A stretch of 46,021 nucleotides of DNA from an uncultured Actinomycetes bacterium (GCA_946482365.1 CAMLQY010000014.1:1-46021); one strand, 5' to 3'; shown: positions 28,355 to 39,998, numbered from the stretch's first letter. Numbers and translations are program-made. The notes: a model not told the origin generated them from the sequence alone.

Positions 28355-29179
28355 TCAGCGGCCCTTGAACTCCGGGGTCCCGCCGCCGAAGAAGGCCTCG
28401 ACCCCGTTGCGCAGGTCCTCGGTGGCCATGCTGTCGGCGATCCCGTGGCGCTCCAGCTGCAGGTGCTCGGTGAGGTTGTTCTCGATGCTCTGGCCGGCGA
28501 GGATTTTCGCCATCCGCACGTAGTGGGGCGCCTTCGCCGCCAGCTTCTCGGCCTTGGCCCGTGCCCGGTCCATCAGCTCCTCGGGGGCGACGACCTCGGA
28601 GACGATCTTCTCGGCCAGCGCGTCCTGGGCGGTCATGTTGGGGTCGTTGAGGAGGATTTCCAGCGCCCGGCTCGGCCCGACGACGCGCGGCAGGAAGTAG
28701 GTCATGCCGCCGTCGGGGGAGGCGCCGATGCGGCCGTAGGCGCAGGCGAAGAAGGCGTTCTCCGAGGAGATCCGGATGTCGCAGGCGAGCGCCAGCGAGA
28801 AGCCCGCCCCGGCTGCCGGGCCGTTGACGGCGCAGATCACCGGGTAAGGGATGCGGCGGAGGTCGACGATCGCCGTGTGCAGCGCGTCGGCGCCGCGACG
28901 CACCTGCGCGGGCAGGTCGATCTCCTCGGAGGAGACGCCCTCTTTGAACCAGTTGACGTCGCCGCCCGAGCAGAAGGCTTTGCCGGAGCCGGTCACGATC
29001 AGGGCCCGCAGCGGCGCCTGGTCCGCGAGCCAGGCGAAGGCGACGGTCATCTCGCCGATCATCTCCGGGCTCATCGCGTTGAAGGCGTCGGGCCGGTCCA
29101 GGGTGAGCGTGCCGATCTCCCCGTCGATCTCGAGCTTCATCGTGTTCAGCTCGGGTGTGCTCAGCGTCTCCGTGGTCAT
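28355..29179 (-). CDS. Crotonase-fold enzyme (enoyl-CoA isomerase-like)
   Basis: 274 residues. The fold is clear: DRPDAFNAMSPEM, GKAFCSGGDV (CoA-binding loop), NGPAAGAGFSLALACDIR (oxyanion region) and GRIGASPDGGMTYFLPR. The two catalytic Glu of classical enoyl-CoA hydratases are replaced (Ser in GAGFSLA and Gly in the ACAYGRIG position), so a PaaG-like isomerase or other CoA-chemistry role is more likely than hydration. Start ATG 29179 with GAGAGCG upstream; it is divergent from uvrC. Confidence 0.83.
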   Translation of the reverse strand: MTTETLSTPELNTMKLEIDGEIGTLTLDRPDAFNAMSPEMIGEMTVAFAWLADQAPLRALIVTGSGKAFCSGGDVNWFKEGVSSEEIDLPAQVRRGADALHTAIVDLRRIPYPVICAVNGPAAGAGFSLALACDIRISSENAFFACAYGRIGASPDGGMTYFLPRVVGPSRALEILLNDPNMTAQDALAEKIVSEVVAPEELMDRARAKAEKLAAKAPHYVRMAKILAGQSIENNLTEHLQLERHGIADSMATEDLRNGVEAFFGGGTPEFKGR

Positions 29180-29253
29180 CTCGCTCTCTCCCTCTGGGGT
29201 GAAGTTTTGCCTCGTGGCTTTGGCCGGCTGGCCAGGAGCCTACCCTTTGGCCT

Positions 29254-31146
29254 GTGGAGAAAGCCGGCGACAGGACGGATACGACGCGGGCGGAACGGGT
29301 CGCCCAGCAGCGCCGCGAGCTGCCCGACTCGCCCGGGGTCTACCTCTTCCACGACGGCGCGGGCGAGATCCTCTACGTCGGCAAGGCCCGCTCGATCCGC
29401 AAGCGGGTCGCCTCGCACTTCTCCGGCGGGGAGACCCGGCTCACCTCGCGCGTGGACCGGATCGAGTGCCTCGTCACCTCGACCGAGGCCGAGGCGCTGC
29501 TCGCCGAGCAGAGCTTCATCAAGCGCCACCGCCCCCGCTTCAACATCCGCCTGCGCGACGACAAGTCCTACCCCTACGTCTGCGTCAGCCTCGACGAGGA
29601 CTACCCCCGCGTCTACTTCACCCGGGAGAAGCACCGGCCCGGACGCGCCTACTTCGGGCCCTTCTCCAGCGCCAAGCGCGTGCGCGAGACCCTCGACCTG
29701 CTCGGCAAGCTCTTTCAGTTCCGCACCTGCGAGGGGGCCGAGCCCGGCCGCCGCTCCGGCAGCCCCTGCCTCGACTACTACATCAAGCGCTGCGGGGCGC
29801 CCTGCGTGGGCTACGTCAGCCAGGACGAGTACCGCCGCAACGTCGAGGCCATCGTCGACTTCCTCTCCGGGCGCTACCGCCAGGTCGAGGCGGACGAGCA
29901 GGCGAAGATGGACGCGGCGGCGGCAGAGCGCGAGTTCGAGCGCGCCGCCCTGCACCGCGACCGCCTGAGGGCGATCCAGTCACTGTTCGAGCGCCAGCGC
30001 GTCGCCGGCGGATCGGTCGGCACGGCGGACCTGATCGGGGTCGCGGCCGAGGGGGCCGACGCCAACGCCCAGGTCTTCCAGGTCCGCGACGGCATCCTCG
30101 CCGAGCGCCAGAGCTTCTACCTCGACAACCAGGCCGAGCGCGAGCTGGCCGAGGTGGCGGAGGAGTTCGTCGGCCAGTACTACTCGGCCTCGCCGGCGGT
30201 TCCCCGGACGATCGTCGTCGGCCCCTACCTGCGCGACCGCGTCGAGCTGCTGGAGGCGGCGCTGAGCGAGCGGCGCGGCGGGGCGGTCGAGGTGCGGGTC
30301 GCCGAGCGCGGCGACAAGCGGCGCCTGCGCGAGCTGGCCGAGCGCAACGCCCGCCTCGCGCTCGACCAGGACCGGCTGCGCCGCGAGCACCGCCGGCAGC
30401 GGCGGGTCGAGTCGCTGGCCAGCCTGCGCGAGGCGCTCGGCATGCAGGAGCTGCCGGTGCGGATCGAGGGCTTCGACATCTCCAACCTCGGCGGCGAGCA
30501 CACCGTTGCCTCGATGGTGGTGTTCGAGGGGGGTGCGACGAAGAAGGCCGACTACAGGCGGTTCCGGGTGCGGGGCGATGGGGACGGCGGCCGCTCCGGT
30601 CCCGACGACTTCGCCTCGATGGAAGAGGTGCTCCGCAGGCGGATGAACCGCTATCTCGAGCAGGTGGACATCTCCCCGCACGACGCCAGGCGCGACGACA
30701 GCTTCGGCTCTCTGCCCTCGCTGGTCGTGATCGACGGCGGCAAGGGCCAGCTCTCTGCCGGGATGCGCGTGCTGCGCCCGTTCGTCGAGCGCGGCGTCAC
30801 CGTGATCGGGCTCGCCAAGCGCCTCGAGGAGGTTTACGTGCCCGGCCGTGCGGCACCGGTCGACCTGCCGGCCTCCTCGGAGGCCTCGAAGCTGCTGCAG
30901 CGGGTGCGCGACGAGGCCCACCGCTTCGCGATCGACCACCATCGCGGCCGCCGCGACCGGGCGATGACCGGCTCGGTGCTCGACGAGCTGAAGGGCGTGG
31001 GCCCGGTGCGCAAGCGGTCGCTGCTCCAGCATTTCGGCTCTCCAGAGCGGTTCGTCGCGGCCACCCGCGAGGAGCTCGAAATGGTGCCCGGCCTGCCTGG
31101 CAAGGTAGCCCGTGAGATCCACGAGCAGCTGAACAGGACACGTTGA
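29254..31146 (+). CDS. uvrC: Excinuclease ABC subunit C
   Basis: 630 residues from GTG 29254. The N-terminal GIY-YIG nuclease domain begins LPDSPGVYLF and GEILYVGKARSI; a UvrB-interacting UVR-like region lies near 205-240; the central RNase H-like domain shows GFDISNLGGEHTVASM; the C-terminal HhH motifs read LKGVGPVRKRSLL and VPGLPGKVAREI. UvrC makes both incisions in nucleotide excision repair. The stop overlaps the rapZ ATG (TGATG). No irregularity is seen. Confidence 0.97.
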   Translation: MEKAGDRTDTTRAERVAQQRRELPDSPGVYLFHDGAGEILYVGKARSIRKRVASHFSGGETRLTSRVDRIECLVTSTEAEALLAEQSFIKRHRPRFNIRLRDDKSYPYVCVSLDEDYPRVYFTREKHRPGRAYFGPFSSAKRVRETLDLLGKLFQFRTCEGAEPGRRSGSPCLDYYIKRCGAPCVGYVSQDEYRRNVEAIVDFLSGRYRQVEADEQAKMDAAAAEREFERAALHRDRLRAIQSLFERQRVAGGSVGTADLIGVAAEGADANAQVFQVRDGILAERQSFYLDNQAERELAEVAEEFVGQYYSASPAVPRTIVVGPYLRDRVELLEAALSERRGGAVEVRVAERGDKRRLRELAERNARLALDQDRLRREHRRQRRVESLASLREALGMQELPVRIEGFDISNLGGEHTVASMVVFEGGATKKADYRRFRVRGDGDGGRSGPDDFASMEEVLRRRMNRYLEQVDISPHDARRDDSFGSLPSLVVIDGGKGQLSAGMRVLRPFVERGVTVIGLAKRLEEVYVPGRAAPVDLPASSEASKLLQRVRDEAHRFAIDHHRGRRDRAMTGSVLDELKGVGPVRKRSLLQHFGSPERFVAATREELEMVPGLPGKVAREIHEQLNRTR

Positions 31147-32072
31147 TGGCGAGGAGTCCTTCCAAGGCAGGGGAAGCGGCCGTAGGCAGCCGCGACACCG
31201 GGGGCCGCGAGGTCACCCTGGTCGTCATCACCGGGCATTCCGGCGCCGGCAAGTCGGAGGCGATCGCCGCCTTCGAGGACGGCGGCTACTTCTGCGTCGA
31301 CAACCTGCCGCCGCGGATGATCGGCAGCCTCGGCGAGCTCTTCCGCCACGACGGCAGCGGCGTGGAGCGAGCCGCCGTCGTCTCCGACGTGCGCGGCGGC
31401 GACTACTTCGACGACCTGCTGCAGGTGCTGGACGACCTCCAGGCCGACGGGCTGAAGCCGACCGTGCTCTTCCTGGAGGCGGATGAGGAGACGCTGGTCG
31501 ACCGCTACAAGGAGACGCGACGCCGGCATCCCCTGGCGCCCGAAGGCCACATCGTCGACGGCATCCGGGCCGAGCGCGAGATGCTGGCGCCGCTGCGCGA
31601 GCGCGCCGACCTGGTGATGGACACCAGCGACCTCAGCGGCGGGACCCTGCGCCGTCGCATCGCCGAGGAGATGCTCGGCCGGCACGAGAGCGGCAAGATG
31701 GCGCTGACCCTGCTCACCTTCGGCTTCAAGAACGGGCCGCCGCACGACGCCGACCTCACCCTCGACGTCCGCTTCCTGCCCAACCCGCACTACGTCGACG
31801 ACCTGCGCCCGCTGACCGGCCTCGACCCCCGAGTGCGCGACTACGTCGAGGCGGGGACGCAGGCGGGCGAGTTCTACGGCCGCCTGCTGCCGCTGCTCGA
31901 GTTCCTCGTCCCTGCCTACGTCACCGAGGGCAAGAGCCACCTGACGATCGCGATCGGCTGCACCGGTGGCCGCCACCGCTCGATCACGGTCGCCGACCGG
32001 ATCCGTCGGGAGTTGATCGACCGCAATGACGTAGTCGTCCACATGAAGCACCGCGACGCTGACGGGGTCTAG
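31146..32072 (+). CDS. rapZ: RapZ-family nucleotide-binding protein
   Basis: 308 residues. Walker A GHSGAGKSEA lies near residue 30, CVDNLP and the C-terminal GCTGGRHRS motif are characteristic of RapZ/YvcJ. In enterobacteria RapZ regulates glmS small RNAs; in Gram-positives the role is less clear. Coupled to uvrC, matching the conserved actinobacterial uvrC-rapZ pair. The usual yvcK and whiA do not follow. The stop codon lies within a long inverted repeat (32059-32160). Confidence 0.93.
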   Translation: MARSPSKAGEAAVGSRDTGGREVTLVVITGHSGAGKSEAIAAFEDGGYFCVDNLPPRMIGSLGELFRHDGSGVERAAVVSDVRGGDYFDDLLQVLDDLQADGLKPTVLFLEADEETLVDRYKETRRRHPLAPEGHIVDGIRAEREMLAPLRERADLVMDTSDLSGGTLRRRIAEEMLGRHESGKMALTLLTFGFKNGPPHDADLTLDVRFLPNPHYVDDLRPLTGLDPRVRDYVEAGTQAGEFYGRLLPLLEFLVPAYVTEGKSHLTIAIGCTGGRHRSITVADRIRRELIDRNDVVVHMKHRDADGV

Positions 32073-32160
32073 ATGCCGCCATGCGGCGTCCTCGCTCGCT
32101 CACGTGCAGAGCACGCTTCGCTCACTGCGTCCTGGCCTGGCGACATCTAGCCCCCGTCAG
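32059..32160. repeat. 102 bp inverted repeat spanning the rapZ stop codon
   Basis: The outer arms CTGACGGGGTCTAGATG (32059-32075) and CATCTAGCCCCCGTCAG (32144-32160) pair with one mismatch. Inside, a small GCCGC-CAT-GCGGC hairpin and two similar GCTCGCTCACG/GCTTCGCTCACTG stretches occur. The structure resembles a MITE or REP-like palindromic element and could also act as a terminator. No target duplication is seen. Confidence 0.7.
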
Positions 32161-32181
32161 GTCCATAAACTCGCCCCGACG

Positions 32182-33048
32182 TTGGGGGATCCGGTCATAT
32201 CCGTTCGCGGCCTGCGCAAGAGCTATGGCGACTTCGAGGCCGTGCGCGGCATCGACCTCGACGTCCAGGCCGGTGAGGTCTTCGCCTTCCTCGGCCCCAA
32301 CGGCGCCGGCAAGACGACGACAGTGGAGATCCTCGAGGGGTACCGGGAGCGCAGCGGGGGAGAGGTCGCCGTGCTGGGGGAGGACCCCGAGCGTGCCGGC
32401 CGCGCCTGGCGCGAGCGAATCGGGATCGTCCTGCAGGACTGCCGCCTCGATCCCTATCTGACCGTGCGCGAGTCGCTCGGGCTCTACGCGGGCTACTACA
32501 GCGCACCGCGGCCGGTCGGAGAGACGATCGAGCTGGTTGGCCTCGGCGAGAAGGCGGACGCCCGCACCGGCAGCCTCTCCGGCGGCCAGCAGCGCCGCCT
32601 CGACGTCGGCATGGCCCTGGTCGGCGACCCGGAGCTGCTCTTCCTCGACGAGCCGACGACCGGCTTCGACCCCTCGGCGCGCCGCCAGGCCTGGGACGTG
32701 ATCGAGGGCCTGCGCGACCTCGGCAAGACCGTCTTCCTCACCACCCACTACATGGACGAGGCGCAGCGGCTCGCCGACCGGGTGGCGATCATCGCCGCCG
32801 GCAGGATCGTCGCCAGCGGCGCCCCCGCGGACCTCGGGGACCGCGAGAGCCTGCCGGCGAGGATCAGCTACCGCCTCGGCGGCGAGGCGGTCTCGGTCGA
32901 GACGAAGACGCCGGTCGCCGACCTGCACGAGCTGACCGGCCGCGCGGTCGCAGAGGGCCTCGACCTGGAGGGCCTGGAAGTGACGCGCCCGAGCCTCGAG
33001 GACGTCTATCTCTCCCTGACCTCCGAGGGCGAGGAGGCCGGCCGGTGA
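32182..33048 (+). CDS. ABC exporter ATP-binding protein
   Basis: 288 residues from TTG 32182 (the frame extends upstream to 32104 inside the inverted repeat, which is unlikely to be coding). Walker A GPNGAGKTTT, signature LSGGQQRRLDVG and Walker B LLFLDEP are intact. The C-terminal ~70 residues follow the daunorubicin-resistance-type (DrrA-like) pattern. A TAAACT -10 box lies 11 nt before the start. With the permease it forms an ABC-2 type exporter, possibly for lipids or drugs. Confidence 0.9.
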   Translation: MGDPVISVRGLRKSYGDFEAVRGIDLDVQAGEVFAFLGPNGAGKTTTVEILEGYRERSGGEVAVLGEDPERAGRAWRERIGIVLQDCRLDPYLTVRESLGLYAGYYSAPRPVGETIELVGLGEKADARTGSLSGGQQRRLDVGMALVGDPELLFLDEPTTGFDPSARRQAWDVIEGLRDLGKTVFLTTHYMDEAQRLADRVAIIAAGRIVASGAPADLGDRESLPARISYRLGGEAVSVETKTPVADLHELTGRAVAEGLDLEGLEVTRPSLEDVYLSLTSEGEEAGR

Positions 33049-33815
33049 GCGGCCCGGCGCTCGTCGCCCACCAGCTCCGCTACGACCAGAAGGCCTTCTG
33101 GCGCAACCCGGCGGCCGTTTTCTTCACTGTCGGCTTCCCGGTGATCCTGCTGCTGATCTTCGCCACCGTGTTCGGCGACCAGACGATCGACGTGCGCGGC
33201 GGGATAGACACCACCGCCTACTACGTGCCGGCGATCATCACGCTCGCGGTGATCTCGGCGACGATGCAGAACCTCGCGATGACGCTGGTCATCGCCCGCG
33301 AGGACGGGCGCCTCAAGCGGGGGCGCGGCACGCCGATGCCGGCTTGGGTGTTCGTCGCAGGCCGGGTCGGCAACTCGATCGTCCTCGCCCTGATCATGCT
33401 CGTCCTCGTCGCCGGGCTGGGGCGCGTCCTCTACGGCGTCGCGATCCCCTGGGACGGGTTGCCGGAGATCGTCCTCGTCCTCGTCGTCGGCGCCGCGGCC
33501 TTCTGCTGCCTCGGGATAGCGCTCACCGCGGCGATTCCCTCCCAGGACGCCGCGGCGCCGATCGTCAACGCGGTGCTCCTGCCGCTCTATTTCCTCTCCG
33601 GCGTCTTCATCCCCGAAGACGAGCTGCCACAGGGCGTCACCGACTTCGCCAATCACTTCCCCGTCCGCGACTTCTTCCAGGCCTTCTTCGACGCCTACGC
33701 CCCCGGCGGTGCCGCCGGCCTGGACTGGGGCAACCTCGCCATGCTCGTCGCCTGGGGCCTCGCCGGGCTGCTGCTCGCGATCCGCTATTTCCGCTGGACC
33801 CCGCGCGGCGGTTAG
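33045..33815 (+). CDS. ABC-2 type transporter permease
   Basis: 256 residues with six hydrophobic helices, starting at a GTG that overlaps the ATPase stop (GTGA). The pattern FFTVGFPVILLLIFATVFG near the N-terminus and LPLYFLSGVFIPEDELP late in the protein is typical of ABC-2 permeases (DrrB-like). It completes the exporter; the transported substrate is unknown. Confidence 0.88.
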   Translation: MSGPALVAHQLRYDQKAFWRNPAAVFFTVGFPVILLLIFATVFGDQTIDVRGGIDTTAYYVPAIITLAVISATMQNLAMTLVIAREDGRLKRGRGTPMPAWVFVAGRVGNSIVLALIMLVLVAGLGRVLYGVAIPWDGLPEIVLVLVVGAAAFCCLGIALTAAIPSQDAAAPIVNAVLLPLYFLSGVFIPEDELPQGVTDFANHFPVRDFFQAFFDAYAPGGAAGLDWGNLAMLVAWGLAGLLLAIRYFRWTPRGG

Positions 33816-33869
33816 TCAGGTTGGCGACTCGGCACTTGATCCGGCTGCCCGTATAGCCTCCAAGGCCTA

Positions 33870-34232
33870 ATGCTGCATCACGTTCTACTGGAGGTGTCCG
33901 ACCTCGAGCGGAGCGCGTCGTTCTACGACTCGCTGCTCGCGCCCCTTGGCTGGCGGCGCCACTTCGAGGAGGACGAGACGGTCGGCTGGGGCATCGCCAA
34001 GCCCGTCTTCTTCATCTCGGCCCACCACGAGCCGCAGGCGGGCTTCGGCCTGCTCAGCTTCTCCGGGCTCGGCATCGTCGCCGTCAAGGCGGCCTGGGAA
34101 GGCGGCATGAACGCGGGCGGCGTCAGCGTTGCGGACCCCGGGGAGCGCCGCTCCTACGGCTCCGGCTCCTACTCGGCGTTCCTCAAGGACCCCGACGGGT
34201 ACGAGATAGAGATCACCATCGGGTCCGACTAG
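33870..34232 (+). CDS. VOC-family (glyoxalase-like) protein
   Basis: 120 residues with the vicinal-oxygen-chelate pattern: MLHHVLLEVSDLERSASFYD at the start and YSAFLKDPDGYEIEI at the end, where the metal-binding His and Glu would lie. Substrate unknown. A TATAGC-like box and CAAGG lie upstream of the ATG. It separates the ABC exporter from the glycolytic genes. Confidence 0.85.
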   Translation: MLHHVLLEVSDLERSASFYDSLLAPLGWRRHFEEDETVGWGIAKPVFFISAHHEPQAGFGLLSFSGLGIVAVKAAWEGGMNAGGVSVADPGERRSYGSGSYSAFLKDPDGYEIEITIGSD

Positions 34233-34261
34233 GGCCCCCAACTCCCAGGAGGGTTGACTGA

Positions 34262-35266
<1,005 letters not shown>

Positions 35267-35283
35267 CGCCGCGAGGGCCGGCG

Positions 35284-36463
<1,180 letters not shown>

Positions 36464-36471
<8 letters not shown>

Positions 36472-37216
36472 GCGCACGCCGTACATCGCCGCCAACTGGA
36501 AGATGCACAAGACGGTCGCCGAGGCGGGCGAGTTCGTCGACGCGCTGCTGCCGCAGATCGCGGCGACGCAGAGCGACGTCGTGATCTGCCCGCCGTTCAC
36601 GGCTTTGAGCGCGGTGGTCGAGCGCCGCTACGGCACCGCGGTGAAGGTCGCTGCGCAGAACATGCACGAGGAGGCGGCGGGTGCCTTCACCGGCGAGGTG
36701 TCGGCGCCGATGCTGGCCGAGCTCGACGTCGAGGCCGTCGTCCTCGGCCACTCCGAGCGCCGCCAGCTCTTCGGCGAGACCGACGAGGCGCTTGCGCGCA
36801 AGGTCCCCGCCGCTCTCGCCGCCGGGCTGGAGCCGATCCTCTGCGTCGGCGAGACCGAGGATGCGCGCGACGGCGGCCAGACCGAGGCCGTGCTGGAGCG
36901 CCAGCTGCAGGCGGACCTGGCGAACGTCGAGGGGCCGCAGCTGAGCGAGGTGGTGATCGCCTACGAGCCGATCTGGGCGATCGGCACCGGCCGCACGGCG
37001 ACCCCCGAGCAGGCCCAGGAGGCCTGCGCCTACATCCGCGACCTGCTGCGCGAGCGCGGTGCCGTCGCGGACGCCGTCCGCATCCTCTACGGCGGCTCGG
37101 TCAAGCCCGGCAACGCCGCCGAGATGCTGTCCCAGCCCGACATCGACGGCGCCCTGGTCGGCGGTGCGAGCCTCGACGCCGCCGACTTCGCGGCGATAGT
37201 GAAGGCGGCTGGTTGA
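36464..37216 (+). CDS. tpiA: Triosephosphate isomerase
   Basis: 250 residues. The catalytic Lys is in AANWKMHK, the His in VLGHSERRQ, and the Glu in AYEPIWAIGTG; the phosphate loop YGGSVKP is present. It interconverts dihydroxyacetone phosphate and glyceraldehyde-3-phosphate. It overlaps pgk and is overlapped by gpmI (TTGA). Confidence 0.97.
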
Positions 37217-38733
37217 CCCTTACGCTCCCTTCGCTCTCACTGGTCATCCTCGACGGCTGGGGGCTGGCCGAGCCCGGCCCCGGCAACGCGATCTCGCTCG
37301 CCGAGACGCCCGTCTTCGACCGGCTCTGGGCGGGCTTCCCCCACACGCAGCTCTCGGCGCAGGGGCGCGACGTCGGCCTCCCGGACGGCCAGATGGGCAA
37401 CTCCGAGGTCGGCCACCTCAACCTCGGCGCCGGCGCGATCGTCAAGCAGGACCTGGCGCGGATCGACGACGCGATCGCCGACGGCAGCTTCTTCGAAGAC
37501 GAGGTGCTGCTCGCCGCCTGCGACCGTGCCCGTCGCAGCCCGCGCGGGCGCCTGCACCTGCTCGGGCTCGTCTCCGACGGCGGCGTGCACTCCGGCTGGG
37601 AGCACATCGAGGCGACGATAGAGCTCGCTTCCCAGGAGGGCGTCCCGGACGTCGTCTTCCACGCCTTCACCGACGGCCGCGACACCCTGCCCCACGGCGG
37701 TCGCGGCTACGTGCACGAGCTGGAGCGCTGGCTGCGCCGCGCCGGCCGCGTCGCCACGGTCAGCGGCCGCTACTACGCGATGGACCGCGACACCCGCTGG
37801 GAGCGGACGAAGCTCGCCTACGACGCGATCGTCCACGCCCAGGGGCTTCGCGCAGCGGGTGCCGAGGAGGCGGTCGAGGCCTCCTACGAGCGCGGCGAGA
37901 CCGACGAGTTCGTCAAGCCGACGGTGATCGGCGACTACGACGGAGTCGAGCCCGGCGACGTCGGCGTCTTCGTCAACTTCCGCCCCGACCGGGCGCGGCA
38001 GATGACCCGTGCCCTGGCCGAGCCCGGCTTCGACGAGTTCTCCCGCGCGGGCGGCCCGGTGCTCGACCTGACCACGATGACCGAGTACCGCAAGGGCTGG
38101 CCCTACCCAGTCGCGTTTCCCGAGGCGAGGCCGGAGACGACGCTGGCGGAGACGATCTCCGAGGCGGGGGGGCGGCAACTGCACGTGGCGGAGACCGAGA
38201 AGTACGCGCACGTCACCTACTTCTTCAACGGCGGTCGCGAGCAGGAGTGGGAGGGGGAGGAGCGGCACCTGGTCGAGTCGCCCCGCGACGTGCCCACCTA
38301 CGACCACAAGCCCGAGATGAGCGCCCGCGCCGCCGCCGCGACGTTCGTCGGCCACTGGCGCGCCGGCGACTACCGCTTCGGCATCGTCAACTTCGCCAAC
38401 CCCGACATGGTCGGGCACACGGGGGTGATCCCGGCGGCGGTGAAGGCGGTCGAGGAGGTCGACGGCTGCCTCGGAGACGTGGTCGAGGCGGTGACCGCCA
38501 AGGGCGGCGCTTGCATCGTCACCGCGGACCATGGGAACTGCGACCACATGCTCGAGCCCGACGGCTCGCCCAACACCGCGCACTCCCTGAATCCGGTGCC
38601 GCTGATCGTGACGGCGGAGGGGTTGACCCTGCGGGAGCACGGCATCCTCGCCGACGTGGCGCCCACGGCCCTCGAGCTGCTCGGGATACCTCAGCCGGCG
38701 GCCATGACCGGGCGGTCCCTGATCGCCGAGTGA
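37213..38733 (+). CDS. gpmI: 2,3-bisphosphoglycerate-independent phosphoglycerate mutase
   Basis: 506 residues from TTG 37213. The alkaline-phosphatase-superfamily metal motifs are visible: VILDGWG at the start, GQMGNSEVGH with the catalytic Ser, NFANPDMVGHTG and TADHGNCDHM. It isomerises 3-phosphoglycerate to 2-phosphoglycerate. Translation is coupled to tpiA. The stop codon starts a strong hairpin (38731-38768). Confidence 0.97.
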   Translation: MTLTLPSLSLVILDGWGLAEPGPGNAISLAETPVFDRLWAGFPHTQLSAQGRDVGLPDGQMGNSEVGHLNLGAGAIVKQDLARIDDAIADGSFFEDEVLLAACDRARRSPRGRLHLLGLVSDGGVHSGWEHIEATIELASQEGVPDVVFHAFTDGRDTLPHGGRGYVHELERWLRRAGRVATVSGRYYAMDRDTRWERTKLAYDAIVHAQGLRAAGAEEAVEASYERGETDEFVKPTVIGDYDGVEPGDVGVFVNFRPDRARQMTRALAEPGFDEFSRAGGPVLDLTTMTEYRKGWPYPVAFPEARPETTLAETISEAGGRQLHVAETEKYAHVTYFFNGGREQEWEGEERHLVESPRDVPTYDHKPEMSARAAAATFVGHWRAGDYRFGIVNFANPDMVGHTGVIPAAVKAVEEVDGCLGDVVEAVTAKGGACIVTADHGNCDHMLEPDGSPNTAHSLNPVPLIVTAEGLTLREHGILADVAPTALELLGIPQPAAMTGRSLIAE

Positions 38734-38768
38734 ACGATTGACCCACCAATAGGGTGGTCAATCGTTCA
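38731..38768 (+). terminator. Hairpin containing the gpmI stop codon
   Basis: TGAACGATTGACC and GGTCAATCGTTCA arms, plus ACC/GGT inside with one unpaired C, around a short AATAG loop. The stem begins at the TGA itself. It has the length of a terminator or mRNA stabiliser for the end of the glycolytic operon but no T-run follows. Confidence 0.65.
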
Positions 38769-38776
38769 GGGAGCCC

Positions 38777-39982
38777 ATGCGCGTCGAGGCGAACAGACTC
38801 AGGTTCGAGATCGAGGCCCGGGACGGGGCGGCTCGGACGGGGGTGCTGCACACTGCCCACGGGTCGGTTCAGACGCCGGCCTTCATTCCGCTGGCGACCA
38901 AAGGCACCGTGCACGGCCTGGAGGCTCGCGAGGTAGCTGATCTCGGCTACGAGATGGTGCTGGGGAATACGTACCACCTCTTCGTTTCGCCGGGGCCGGA
39001 GCGCATTGCCAAGGCCGGGGGGCTGCATGGTTTCATGGGGTGGGAGCGGGCGCTGATCACGGACTCGGGCGGGTTCCAGGTGTTCTCGCTGGCCCATGGC
39101 GGGGTGGCCGACGAGGTGAAGGGGAGCGGCAAGCCGGAGGGAGGCCACGGGTCGGTCGTCTCGATCGAGGAGGAGGGGGTGCGGTTCCGCTCCCCCCGCG
39201 ACGGGAGGGAGCTGTTCATCTCGCCCGAGGTCTCGATGCGGGTGCAGGCGGCACTGGGCTCCGACATCGCCCTCGTCTTCGACGAGTGCACCCCCTTCCA
39301 CGCCGACCGCGAGTACACGGCGCGCTCGACCGAGCGCACGCACCGCTGGCTCGATCGCTGCCTCGAGTGGCACGGGCGCGAAGGGCCCGAGCGCCAGGCC
39401 GTGTTCGGCATCGTCCAGGGCGGCGTCCACGAGGACCTGCGGCGCGAATCGGCCGCGTGCGTCTCGGCGGCCGGCGTCGACGGCCTGGCGATCGGCGGCA
39501 CCCTCGGCCGCGACAAGGACGAGATGCGCGAGGTCCTGGCGATGACCACGCCGCTGCTGCCCGCCGAGGCGCCCAAGCACCTGCTCGGCATCGGCGAGAT
39601 CGACGACCTCCTCGCCGGCATCGCCCTGGGGCTCGACCTCTTCGACTGCGCCGTCCCCACCCGCCTCGCCCGCCACGGCGTCGCCCTGGTGCCGGACCCC
39701 GGCAACCGCTTCCGCCTGCGCCTGCGCAGGGCCGGCCACGAGGGCGACCGCAGCCCGATCGTCGACGGCTGTCCCTGCCCCGCCTGCCGGAACCACGACC
39801 GCGACTACCTCAGCTATCTCTCCCGAGCGGAGGAGATGACCGCGGTCCGCCTCCTCTGCCTGCACAACCTCACCTACCTGCAGGAGCTGATGACGCATGC
39901 CCGTACCGCTATCGGCGACGGCACCTTCGACAGCTACTCCGCCGCGATTCTGCAAGGTGCTGTGCCCTGGTCAGACGTCTAG
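38777..39982 (+). CDS. tgt: tRNA-guanine transglycosylase (queuine type)
   Basis: 401 residues. The catalytic Asp lies in ITDSGGFQVFSL, the second Asp in DLFDCAVPTRLARHG, and the zinc ligands in CPCPACRNHDRDYL. It exchanges guanine for preQ1/queuine at the wobble position of certain tRNAs. The ATG follows the gpmI hairpin by 8 nt; AGGGAG is the ribosome binding site. Confidence 0.96.
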   Translation: MRVEANRLRFEIEARDGAARTGVLHTAHGSVQTPAFIPLATKGTVHGLEAREVADLGYEMVLGNTYHLFVSPGPERIAKAGGLHGFMGWERALITDSGGFQVFSLAHGGVADEVKGSGKPEGGHGSVVSIEEEGVRFRSPRDGRELFISPEVSMRVQAALGSDIALVFDECTPFHADREYTARSTERTHRWLDRCLEWHGREGPERQAVFGIVQGGVHEDLRRESAACVSAAGVDGLAIGGTLGRDKDEMREVLAMTTPLLPAEAPKHLLGIGEIDDLLAGIALGLDLFDCAVPTRLARHGVALVPDPGNRFRLRLRRAGHEGDRSPIVDGCPCPACRNHDRDYLSYLSRAEEMTAVRLLCLHNLTYLQELMTHARTAIGDGTFDSYSAAILQGAVPWSDV

Positions 39983-39998
39983 GCTTGGCAGGAGGCGC

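Noticed and set aside
28445..31115. Two very long plus-strand frames over the crotonase and uvrC genes
   Set aside because: They are out-of-frame shadows of genes with clear family motifs; composition is repetitive Arg/Ala/Pro.
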